NCBI RefSeq assembly: GCF_905201705.1
Contig: NZ_CAJKOX010000008.1
Location: 67,817-131,816, forward strand
Source of the DNA: an uncultured Marvinbryantia sp.
GTDB lineage: Bacteria; Bacillota; Clostridia; Lachnospirales; Lachnospiraceae
Length of the DNA stretch: 64,000 nt
Direction of reading: 5' to 3'
The translations under genes and the position numbers were made by a program. Below are positions 50,601 to 57,718 of the stretch, one piece after another. A model generated the notes under the pieces. It saw nothing but the letters and a program-made list of their open reading frames with translations, had not been told where the DNA came from and did not search any database. Positions within the stretch are counted from its first letter, which is position 1; every line of letters starts with the position of its first letter.

Positions 50601-50728
50601 TGACGCCGTGGTGGTCCACGCTGCTGACGACACTGACATACGTGTTTGCAGTGCTGTCGCTGCTAAGCGCACTCTGGCTGATCCTTGATATTGCAGGCTT
50701 TAGCTTCAAAAAGAAAAAGAAGGCGTAA
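47672..50728 (+). CDS. Membrane-anchored GH3 beta-glycosidase with reversed domain order
   Basis: This 1018-residue protein has an N-terminal membrane helix (about 14-36) and a C-terminal one (about 980-1003) followed by KKKKKA. Between them the usual GH3 order is inverted: the alpha/beta sandwich domain (EVEGEGAVLLKNDNNTLPL; NPSGSLPDTWW) and fibronectin-III-like domain (YPFGYGLSYTEF; VTNTGDVAGKKAVQIY) come first. The TIM barrel with GLNIHRTPYAGRVFEYYSED, KHFVLNDQE and the likely nucleophile D888 (FAVTDMYDG) comes last. Related reversed enzymes are known from rumen clostridia. The bulk should face outside. AGAGAGGAG precedes ATG 47672. Confidence 0.9.
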   Translation: MRSSKKRTLKKVLTNIFVVLLVLVYFGSSVASEFTGQINSFLGISTSKMVKKDGSPVDENDYARYYDSEFTSVADLKAAGLAKVREVEGEGAVLLKNDNNTLPLQGTDVSLFGATAISPVYGGTGSGAVSSADAPSYKDVMEEGGFTVVNSDLLDWYLEEEYGRDFDDGNINEASWKSINKSDAASSFGNGETAIFVVGRVGGEANDLKSVNHDDGKNGDYLTLNKNERSILEGLKELKDAGDISSIVVLINSANPISAEFINEEDYGVDAALWIGSVGQTGLYAVADILSGSVNPSGSLPDTWWVDNLLDPAMANFGSYTYEGSDGYDFGSHGRVYNMYVVYQEGIYVGYRYTETRYEDVVLGTENVGDYEYDEVVAYPFGYGLSYTEFEMSDMEVTKSGEGQETTYTINVNVTNTGDVAGKKAVQIYAQKPYTDYDKENQIEKAAVELVGYGKTQMLEPGASETVTVEVPEYFLTSYDAYGTGVYILDEGKYYFTAADNSHAAANNILAAKGKKVSDGMTEDGNADMVYDVDYDFDSETYATAYGTGNEVTSLFADADINRYEGRGDNSVTYITRSDWEGTTMMFTPDDDEGWNTNYVKLTMTDQIAADVVLDDADIPENDGNWPTMGSTETEYQLIDMLQDDAGNPIPYSDAKWEEFLDQLTYSQLSKLCAVGLRMTVAVQEIGKPETLDHNGPSGVTQAYSIGPNGYATQTNDPDKDQTGTCYPCNGIIAATFNDQLVEEVGTLIGEDAMWAGYAGFYGTGLNIHRTPYAGRVFEYYSEDGILTGLIAGVETAAIQAKGVYVYNKHFVLNDQEEQRQGIGTWCNEQALRELYLRAFELPIVNSDAKCVMTAFNRLGAMWSGAMYNLQTAWLRGEAGMTGFAVTDMYDGSYMSKPHEVLAGNDIPDNYPGVSGTNVEGAASDLGFEFADYAPGASKENAQIAQAMRESAHRILYTVVHSRGMDGISADTMIVHVTPWWSTLLTTLTYVFAVLSLLSALWLILDIAGFSFKKKKKA

Positions 50729-50737
50729 TCCGGCACA

Positions 50738-50762
50738 GGTCCGGGCAGTTTCTGCCCGGACC
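50738..50762 (+). other. Strong intercistronic hairpin between the GH3 and GH2 genes
   Basis: GGTCCGGGCAG (50738-50748) and CTGCCCGGACC (50752-50762) form an 11-bp stem with a three-base loop but no T-run, so it is more likely an mRNA stability or processing element than a terminator. Confidence 0.6.
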
Positions 50763-50784
50763 CTGAAAAGAAAGGAAAAAGACT

Positions 50785-52713
50785 ATGAGAAGACGTGAGA
50801 GTCTGCTGAACCGGGAATGGCAGTTTGCCGGCCCCGACAAAAAAATTACAACCGTCCGCCTTCCCCATACCTGGAATAATATCGACGGACAGGACGGCGG
50901 CAACGATTATTACCGCGGTACCTGCACCTACACCACCACCTTTGCGGCGCCTTCCTTCGATCCGGAGACGGAGTGCGTGTATCTGGAATTTGACGGCGTG
51001 AACGCGACGGCGGACGTCACCTTAAACGGACGCGCCTGCTGTCATCACGACGGCGGCTATTCCACCTTCCGCGTGGAGGTGACAGACCTTCTGCAGACGG
51101 AAAACGATCTGCAGGTGGCGGTGGACAACAGTGTGAATGACCACGTGTATCCGCAGAAGGCGGACTTTACCTTCTACGGCGGCATTTACCGCGATGTAAA
51201 GACCATCGTGGTTCATAAAAAGCATTTTGACATGGATCACTTCGGCGGACCGGGCGTGAAGATCACGCCGGTTGTGGACGGAGAGGACGCAAAGGTAACT
51301 GTGGAGAGCTGGAACAATGCGCCGGAGGCGGAGACGGTGATCACCATTCTGGACGCTGCCGGGAAACCGGCTGCGGCTGGCGCGGGAAGCAATGCGGTGA
51401 TCGTGATGAAGAAGCCGCACCGCTGGGACGGCGTAAAGGATCCGTACCTGTACACGGCGGTGGTTGAGCTGAAGGAAGACGGCATCGTGCTCGATGAGGT
51501 GCGCCTGCGTTTCGGCGTGCGTGCATTCCATGTGGATAAGGACAAGGGCTTTTTCTTAAACGGCCGCTGCTATCCGCTGCGGGGCGTATCGCGCCACCAG
51601 GACAGAAAAGGCCTGGGCAATGCAATTACAGAAGCTGAGCATGATGAGGACCTGGAGCTGATCCGCGAGATGGGCGCCACCTCTATCCGCCTTGCGCATT
51701 ATCAGCACAGCCAGTATTTCTACGACCGCTGTGATGAGATGGGCTTTGTGGTGTGGGCGGAGATCCCCTATATTTCCGAGCATCTGCCGAAGGGACGCGA
51801 AAACACGATCTCGCAGATGAAGGAGCTGATTACTCAGAATTATCACCATGCCTGTATCGTGTGCTGGGGCGTGTCGAATGAGATTACGATCTCAACGAAG
51901 GACAAGAAGGACATGCTGGATAACCATCATGTGCTGAATGATCTCTGTCATGAGATGGATTCTACGCGTCTGACGACGCTTGCCTGCTACGCGATGTGCG
52001 GACCGTTCAACAAGGTGGCGCATATCACGGATATCGTGGGCTGGAATCTGTACCTTGGCTGGTATGTGCCAGGGCTGTTTTTAAACGACCTCTGGATCAG
52101 TTTCTTCCATCTGGTGTACCCGAAGCGCTCCCTGTGCTTCTCGGAGTACGGCTGTGAGGGTATGCCGAATCTTCACTCGGAGCATCCGCGCCGCGGTGAC
52201 CACACGGAGGAATATCAGGCGAAGTATCACGAATTTATGCTGCGCTGCTTTGAGCGGCATCCGTATATGTGGGCAAATTACGTGTGGAATATGTTTGACT
52301 TCGCAGCCGACGCGAGAGATCAGGGCGGCGAGCCGGGCATGAACCACAAAGGGCTTGTGACCTTCGACCGCAAGACGAAGAAGGACAGCTTCTATTTATA
52401 CAAGGCGTTCTGGAGTGACGAGCCGTTCGTGCATATCGCCGGGAAGCGCATGGCTGACCGCACGGGTGCAGAGACGAAGGTGAAGATCTACACGAACCAG
52501 CCGCATGTGAAGCTGTACAACAACGGCAAGGTGATGGGCGAGGCGGATGCGGATAAGGTAGTTACCTTTACGGTTCCGCTTTCCGATGTGAACAAGCTGG
52601 AGGTGCGCGCGGGCAAGCTGCGCGACACGGCGGTGCTCAGAAAGGTGAGCAGCCCGAATCCGTCCTATAAACTGAAAAAGGATAAAAACAGGCAGAAGAG
52701 CAACTGGGTATAA
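50785..52713 (+). CDS. GH2 beta-galactosidase-like glycoside hydrolase
   Basis: This 642-residue cytoplasmic enzyme has the GH2 order: jelly roll (RRRESLLNREWQFAGPDKK; FDGVNATADVTLNG), immunoglobulin-like domain, TIM barrel. The acid/base is E366 (CWGVSNEI) and the nucleophile E454 (CFSEYGCEG). The N-x-K glucuronate motif is absent, in contrast to the enzyme at 20169, so a beta-galactosidase or other neutral beta-glycosidase is more likely. The C-terminal 70 residues form a small beta domain ending in a basic tail. It lies between an outward-facing GH3 and a sugar symporter, so it likely finishes breakdown of imported disaccharides. Confidence 0.88.
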   Translation: MRRRESLLNREWQFAGPDKKITTVRLPHTWNNIDGQDGGNDYYRGTCTYTTTFAAPSFDPETECVYLEFDGVNATADVTLNGRACCHHDGGYSTFRVEVTDLLQTENDLQVAVDNSVNDHVYPQKADFTFYGGIYRDVKTIVVHKKHFDMDHFGGPGVKITPVVDGEDAKVTVESWNNAPEAETVITILDAAGKPAAAGAGSNAVIVMKKPHRWDGVKDPYLYTAVVELKEDGIVLDEVRLRFGVRAFHVDKDKGFFLNGRCYPLRGVSRHQDRKGLGNAITEAEHDEDLELIREMGATSIRLAHYQHSQYFYDRCDEMGFVVWAEIPYISEHLPKGRENTISQMKELITQNYHHACIVCWGVSNEITISTKDKKDMLDNHHVLNDLCHEMDSTRLTTLACYAMCGPFNKVAHITDIVGWNLYLGWYVPGLFLNDLWISFFHLVYPKRSLCFSEYGCEGMPNLHSEHPRRGDHTEEYQAKYHEFMLRCFERHPYMWANYVWNMFDFAADARDQGGEPGMNHKGLVTFDRKTKKDSFYLYKAFWSDEPFVHIAGKRMADRTGAETKVKIYTNQPHVKLYNNGKVMGEADADKVVTFTVPLSDVNKLEVRAGKLRDTAVLRKVSSPNPSYKLKKDKNRQKSNWV

Positions 52714-52755
52714 GGCGCTTATCCTGCTGTAGAAAAAAGAAAGGAGTCTGTGGAA

Positions 52756-54330
52756 ATGAGTAATAATTCTGCAAAGACGACCGGGCAGGACAGCATGAAC
52801 CGCGCGAAAGCGTATCAGCTTGTGCTTTTCCCGCTGAACAACGGCGCGACAAATGTATACTTTGTGTTAGTGCTTTCCTACATCGCGATGTTCGGCAACG
52901 GCGTGCTCGGCCTGTTGATGGCGTTTGCGACTATCATGGTGACGGCGATGCGTCTCTGCGATGCAATCACCGATCCGATCATTGGCGCGCTGATTGACCG
53001 CACCAGCGGCAAATTTGGCAAATTCCGTCCGTTTATGATCATCGGCAACCTTGTCATGGCGGCGAGTGTGCTGGTGCTGTATCTGTTTACCCCGCTGATC
53101 CCGGAATCTATGATGTGGCTGCGCTATGTGCTGTTTGTGCTGCTGTATTTTATCTGGGTGATCGGTTATACCTTCCAGACCTCCTGCACCCGTTCCGGGC
53201 AGACGGTTCTGACAAATGATCCGAAGCAGCGCCCGATGTTTACGCTGTTCAATACGGTTGGAAGCCTTATCGGTATGGGGGCGATGCAGTTCCTGGCACC
53301 GATCATCCGTTCCAACGTTGGCGACTACAACACGGCGGAATTTTACCGTGTGCTCGCCCCGCTTGGCATCGTGATCTCGATCGTGCTGACGATCCTGGCA
53401 GTGATCGGTATCTGGGAGAAGGACCAGCCGAAGTATTACGGCATCGGCGGAGCAAACGCCGAGAAGGTAAAGGTTTCCGAGTACATTGCAATTATCAAGG
53501 GCAACAAGCCGATGCAGCGTCTGATGGTTGCCGGTGCGGGCTGTAAGCTGGCACTCGCTATCGCCACAAACGTGTCCGTACTGTGTATGCTGTACGGCTG
53601 TATGATGGGAGATTACGACGGACTGTATCTGCCGATGATGGTGCTCGGCTATGCATGCTCGGCGCCGTTCTTCCTGCTGACGATCCGCACTTCTCAGAAG
53701 GAGGGGCAGAAGGCATCTCTGGAGAAATATGTGCGCCTGGCGCTGATCATGTACGTAGGCGTGCTTGTACTGCTGCTCTTCTGGAGGCAGGGCGACCCGG
53801 CATTCAACCTTTCCCTTATGGGAGAGAATGGGCTTTCCATTAATCTGTACACGATCCTGTTTATCGTATTCTTTGGCATCGGCTATGGAGCGTACTATTC
53901 TACTGCAGATATGCCGATCCCGATGGTTGCGGACTGCTCGGACTACGAGACGTACCGCTCCGGCAAATATATTCCGGGTATCATGGGTACGCTGTTCAGT
54001 CTGGTAGATAAGCTGGTTTCCTCGCTCGCTACCACGGTTGTTGCGATTGCGGTATCGTTTATCGGTCTTTCTGACCTTCCGGCAGCAGAGACGCCGTATG
54101 CGCCCGGCATGAACTGGGTGGTGATCGTGCTGTTCTGCATCATCCCGATGCTGGCATGGATCGCGACGCTGATCGCGATGAAGGGCTACACGCTGACCGG
54201 ATCAAAGATGAAGGAAATCCAGGCGGTGAACGCGGCAAGAAAAGCGGCGATCGCTGACGGCAAGACGATGGAGCAGGCGATGAAGATGTATCAGACCATC
54301 GATCAGGTTCCGGCGGAATTTAAATCTTAA
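52756..54330 (+). CDS. GPH-family sugar:cation symporter
   Basis: This 524-residue transporter has about twelve helices. It contains the glycoside-pentoside-hexuronide family signature near the first cytoplasmic loop (DAITDPIIGALIDRTSGKFGKFRPFM) and a GYGAYYSTADMPIPMVADCSDYE segment in the second half. ATG 52756 is nine bases after AAGGAG; a GTG at 52750 is too close. It is the last gene of the GH3-GH2 unit and should bring in the disaccharide or monosaccharide product. No EIIA-like regulatory tail is present. Confidence 0.9.
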   Translation: MSNNSAKTTGQDSMNRAKAYQLVLFPLNNGATNVYFVLVLSYIAMFGNGVLGLLMAFATIMVTAMRLCDAITDPIIGALIDRTSGKFGKFRPFMIIGNLVMAASVLVLYLFTPLIPESMMWLRYVLFVLLYFIWVIGYTFQTSCTRSGQTVLTNDPKQRPMFTLFNTVGSLIGMGAMQFLAPIIRSNVGDYNTAEFYRVLAPLGIVISIVLTILAVIGIWEKDQPKYYGIGGANAEKVKVSEYIAIIKGNKPMQRLMVAGAGCKLALAIATNVSVLCMLYGCMMGDYDGLYLPMMVLGYACSAPFFLLTIRTSQKEGQKASLEKYVRLALIMYVGVLVLLLFWRQGDPAFNLSLMGENGLSINLYTILFIVFFGIGYGAYYSTADMPIPMVADCSDYETYRSGKYIPGIMGTLFSLVDKLVSSLATTVVAIAVSFIGLSDLPAAETPYAPGMNWVVIVLFCIIPMLAWIATLIAMKGYTLTGSKMKEIQAVNAARKAAIADGKTMEQAMKMYQTIDQVPAEFKS

Positions 54331-54394
54331 TGGAAAGCTGCCGCGAATAGTAGTTTTTAACAATAATTTTGTACAATTTTGTATGATTTCTCAT

Positions 54395-54423
54395 TTGTAA
54401 AATTGACATTTCTATATTATAAT
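54395..54423 (+). promoter_or_regulatory. Promoter of the LytTR two-component operon
   Basis: TTGTAA (54395-54400) and a perfect TATAAT (54418-54423) are 17 bp apart. Confidence 0.7.
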
Positions 54424-54444
54424 AGGGTATAGAAGTGGCGGAAT

Positions 54445-54494
54445 GACCGCTGAATGCGATATCCTGACGGATATACGCTTCGGCGGTCGTTTTT
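54445..54494 (+). terminator. Attenuator-like terminator in the LytTR operon leader
   Basis: GACCGCTGAA...GATATCC pairs with GGATAT...TTCGGCGGTC, a stem of roughly 18 bp with small internal mismatches, followed by GTTTTTAT. It lies between the promoter and the ATG at 54521, so most transcripts should stop here unless the hairpin is melted. Confidence 0.65.
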
Positions 54495-54520
54495 ATGATA
54501 TTAATGGGGGAGGAAGAGCG

Positions 54521-55225
54521 ATGCTTCTGATTGCAGTCGTGGACGATGACACGAAAGAAATGCAGGAACTGGTTGACTGTGTGGAACATTATTTTAATGC
54601 AAAGGGAGAGGAGCACGTGATCCACCGGTATTATGACGGTGTGGAGTTTATCCGCAGCCGGGAGCTTTATAATATCGTATTCCTAGATATCCGTCTGGGC
54701 GAGATGGACGGGCTGGATGCGGCGAAATTCCTGCGCATTGTCAACAAGGAGGCGCAGCTTATTTTCGTGACGCATATGGCGCAGTTTGCCATACGCGGCT
54801 ACGAGGTGGACGCGATGGACTTTATCATCAAGCCGATTGATCAGTTTTCCATCGACCGCGTGCTGGAGAAGGCGATCAAGCGCATCAGCGACAGTACCAA
54901 TGTTACGCTTGCTTTAAAAACCTCGGACGGCATCGTGAGCATTCCCTCGAACAGCATCTATTTCGTGGAGGTGTACGACCATGACCTCATTTACCACACC
55001 GAGCAGGGCGATTACAAGGTGCGCGGCAGGCTGGGCGAAGTGCGCAAAAAGCTGGACGACCGCAATTTTATCCAGTGCAACCGCTCCTATCTGGTAAATA
55101 TGCGCCACATTAAACGGGTAGGAAGCGATTTTGTGGAAGTAAACAACGAGCGCGTGCAGATTTCAAAGTCGCATCAGAAGGAGATAGAGCAGCGCTTCAT
55201 TAACTTTCTGGGGAAAAGCGTATGA
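54521..55225 (+). CDS. LytTR-family response regulator
   Basis: This 234-residue regulator has a receiver domain (D8-D9 region, phosphoacceptor D56 in NIVFLDIRLGEMDG, lysine in FIIKPID) and a C-terminal LytTR DNA-binding domain (about 135-234: SIYFVEVYDHDLIYHT; FIQCNRSYLVNMRHIKRV). GGGGGAGG precedes ATG 54521. It overlaps the kinase gene by 4 bp. LytTR proteins (AgrA, VirR, ComE) bind direct repeats spaced about two helical turns and usually control secreted factors. Phased repeats of that kind lie upstream of nearby secreted GH3 genes, so these are the most likely targets. Confidence 0.92.
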   Translation: MLLIAVVDDDTKEMQELVDCVEHYFNAKGEEHVIHRYYDGVEFIRSRELYNIVFLDIRLGEMDGLDAAKFLRIVNKEAQLIFVTHMAQFAIRGYEVDAMDFIIKPIDQFSIDRVLEKAIKRISDSTNVTLALKTSDGIVSIPSNSIYFVEVYDHDLIYHTEQGDYKVRGRLGEVRKKLDDRNFIQCNRSYLVNMRHIKRVGSDFVEVNNERVQISKSHQKEIEQRFINFLGKSV

Positions 55226-56559
55226 TGACGCCGGTCTGGTGGATCCGGGAGATAGACTGGCGCATATCCTCCGGGATCATCTTTTTCATTCATCTGGTCA
55301 TGTGGAACAAGGCGGAAAAGAAGCGTTCCTTTGGTGCGCGCATCTTTCTGAGCTTCGTCCTTCTGTGCGCGGCAAGCTGGTGTATGCGCTACACGCTGGA
55401 GGTCGTCCTGTCCCAAAAAGTGCTGGTTGCCATCGGCTACAGCTTTTATATTATGGTGCTGAGCCTTCTGTTTGTTCTCTGTGCCCGGTTTTGCTATCAT
55501 ATTTCCAACGACGCGGCGATTTTTAACAGTATCATAGCGCTCACGATCTACCGGATATCGTGGGATGCGGTAAAGCTGATCTCGGCGATCCCGGTCAGTC
55601 CGGACGCTACCTGGACAGGCGGAAGCCCCTTTCAGTCGATCATGTCCTATATGCTGTATGTGCTTATTGAGGTGTGCTGCCTGAAGGTATATCAGTATTT
55701 TGTACATCGCGAGGTTTCCTTCCCTCTGAAAGCGATCAGGTGCATATTTGTTGTCATTCTTCTCAGCCAGATGCTGCTGGAGTTTATGTATCAGCTTTTG
55801 TTTCCGAAAAAGCTGACAGATTCCGGAATGTTGTTTTTCCTCACGGCGCTTCTGTACAGCGTCGTAAACTTTATTTTGCTGATGTTGATGGCGTATCTGT
55901 CGCTTCTGCAGCACGAAAACTTAAGTATGCAGAATTTTATCAGCAGCAAGCAGCGTTATTATGAGATCAGCCGTGAGGGAATCCTGTCGCTGCAGATTAA
56001 ATGTCACGATCTGAAGCATTACGTCAACCTGCTGCGATCGACAGAGGGGCAGCGGCAGTTCCAGAAGTACCTGGACAGCCTGCGGGATTCCATCGACGAA
56101 TTTAATACGGTGGTGGATTCCGGCAACAAGAGCCTGGACGTGGTGCTCACGGAGAAAAATATCATCTGCTCCATGAACGGCGTGCGCTTTACCTACATTG
56201 TGGATGGAAAGCTCTTTTACTGCCTGACGGACATGGAAATCTATGCGCTCTTTGGAAATGCGATGGACAATGCGCTGGAGGGAATGGAGCATGTTGAGCA
56301 TCCGGAGAAGAAGTTTATCTCCCTGCGGGCGGCAAGACGCGACGATATGGTGATCCTGGTGGTGGAAAATTATTTCGAGCATGAGCTGAAATTTGAAAAC
56401 GGTCTTCCGATCACCACCAAGGAGGAAGAACATCACCACGGCTTCGGGCTGCGCTCGATCATTGCGATCGCGCAGCAGCACGGCGGAAACGCTTCCGTGG
56501 AGGCGGAGGGAAATACCTTCCGGCTGACGGTATCCATGCGGATCGAGCCGGAGGAGTAA
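55222..56559 (+). CDS. GHKL-family sensor histidine kinase (AgrC-like)
   Basis: This 445-residue kinase has about six N-terminal membrane helices (residues 10-240), a dimerisation segment with the phosphoacceptor H262 in LQIKCHDLKHYVNLLR, and a GHKL ATPase domain (YALFGNAMDNALEGM; HHHGFGLRSIIAIAQQHGG). AgrC-like sensors often detect peptides, but no peptide precursor gene is visible next to it, and here the neighbours are glycosidases. The start overlaps the regulator stop (ATGA). It ends 39 bp before the convergent MerR gene with no clear terminator. Confidence 0.9.
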   Translation: MMTPVWWIREIDWRISSGIIFFIHLVMWNKAEKKRSFGARIFLSFVLLCAASWCMRYTLEVVLSQKVLVAIGYSFYIMVLSLLFVLCARFCYHISNDAAIFNSIIALTIYRISWDAVKLISAIPVSPDATWTGGSPFQSIMSYMLYVLIEVCCLKVYQYFVHREVSFPLKAIRCIFVVILLSQMLLEFMYQLLFPKKLTDSGMLFFLTALLYSVVNFILLMLMAYLSLLQHENLSMQNFISSKQRYYEISREGILSLQIKCHDLKHYVNLLRSTEGQRQFQKYLDSLRDSIDEFNTVVDSGNKSLDVVLTEKNIICSMNGVRFTYIVDGKLFYCLTDMEIYALFGNAMDNALEGMEHVEHPEKKFISLRAARRDDMVILVVENYFEHELKFENGLPITTKEEEHHHGFGLRSIIAIAQQHGGNASVEAEGNTFRLTVSMRIEPEE

Positions 56560-56598
56560 GGTGAAGCAACGGTATAGTCTGGAGAAAGTTAATGTATC

Positions 56599-57420
56599 CT
56601 AAAGGGCATCGTGATATGCTGCTTCCGGAGGATCAGCACTCCAGCGAAGCTCGTATTCCGGATTACGAAAATCAAAATCCTCTGTAAAAAGATATGTCAG
56701 CAGAATGATATCCGGTTTTTCTTCCGGGAAGTATTTTTCCACAGATCCATTTTCGGGGAAAGGGATCACTGTGGAAAGATAGTGCTGCCTAGGCAGATGA
56801 AGATAGCGGCGATCGTTTCTGATATCCCGCTCCTCCGGCTGAATATCTGCGAAAATATAATTTTGGTAGCTGTTGCCCGAACGACGGGAAAGGATACCGA
56901 TCTCAGTGCCTGCTGTTAGTCCTTCACGCTTGATATCCAGCAGGAAACGTTTTGAAAGCGTTCCATATTTTCGATATGTTATGCGGTCGCCTGCCGGTGT
57001 CAGCAGATAGTGCTTTTCGGGCAGAACTTCAGAGACGGGGAGGCTGCTTTTTCTGAGCCGTTCGCAGCGGGACATTTTTTGCTGGAGCATTTCTGATTTT
57101 TCAAGAAACTGTTCCAGCTTTTCTATTTTCTGTTTCACCGCCTCTATGCCGTAGGCAATCTGTTCACGGAACTGGATCCTCTGGGTGGCCGGATCGATAT
57201 AGTTGTGCAGAAGCTCAAGCGGAACACCAGCCTCCACATAATGTTGGATAGAGCGGACCAGACTGCCCTGTGCGAGCGTGTAATAGCGGTAGGAATTATC
57301 CGGATCGATCCAGACAGGGGACAGGACGCCGATCTTCTCATAGTAGCGCAGCGATTTGGCATTGACGCCCGTCAACTGGGAGAATTCACCGATCGTAAAT
57401 AAATTATCTGTTTTTTCCAT
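56599..57420 (-). CDS. MerR-family regulator with C-terminal effector-binding domain
   Basis: This 273-residue protein has an N-terminal MerR winged helix (LFTIGEFSQLTGVNAKSLRYYEKIGVLSPV), a coiled-coil linker (about 85-120, IEKLEQFLEKSEMLQQKM) and a GyrI/BmrR-like effector domain in the C-terminal 150 residues. The start at 57420 is chosen because the MerR fold begins there; an AAGG lies upstream on the minus strand. A partial palindrome (GTATACC...GGTATAC-like, about 57440-57465) upstream is a possible autoregulatory site. It is divergent from the secreted GH3 at 57719 and could control it as well. Confidence 0.85.
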   Translation of the reverse strand: MEKTDNLFTIGEFSQLTGVNAKSLRYYEKIGVLSPVWIDPDNSYRYYTLAQGSLVRSIQHYVEAGVPLELLHNYIDPATQRIQFREQIAYGIEAVKQKIEKLEQFLEKSEMLQQKMSRCERLRKSSLPVSEVLPEKHYLLTPAGDRITYRKYGTLSKRFLLDIKREGLTAGTEIGILSRRSGNSYQNYIFADIQPEERDIRNDRRYLHLPRQHYLSTVIPFPENGSVEKYFPEEKPDIILLTYLFTEDFDFRNPEYELRWSADPPEAAYHDAL

Positions 57421-57520
57421 TTTATACTTGACCTTCCCATAATGGTATACCTTATAGTATAAATACAAAATATAGTTTCGTCAATGGAAAACGGGAAATG
57501 AAAAAGACCGGGGCAGGCGT

Positions 57521-57701
57521 CTGCGTCGGATATTGCATAGTACACAAAAATAAAAAATATTTGCGGATGAAAATCGTGAATTTGCGAAAATAAAATCGGT
57601 TTGCGTCGAAAATCAGAAGAGTGCCGAAAAATGGGTGCTCTTCTTTTTTGTGCAAAATTATGCTATGATTGAAAAAATAAACCAATCGTGTGAGTATTGG
57701 T
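57521..57701 (+). promoter_or_regulatory. Phased box array, hairpin, extended -10 and operator before the first secreted GH3
   Basis: Boxes: CTGCG 57521, TACACAAAAA 57541, TTGCG 57561, 57582 and 57601. A 9-bp hairpin (57617-57642) with T-run follows, then TTTTTTGTGC 57644, extended -10 TGCTATGAT (TATGAT 57664-57669) and the inverted repeat ACCAAT (57681) / ATTGGT (57696). Offsets are identical to those at 60111-60292. Confidence 0.6.
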
Positions 57702-57718
57702 AAAAGGAGGATAAGTGT

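Noticed and set aside
50738..50762. Considered as an intrinsic terminator splitting the GH3 and GH2 genes
   Set aside because: No T-run follows the stem, and the next gene starts 22 bp later with its own ribosome binding site and no promoter.
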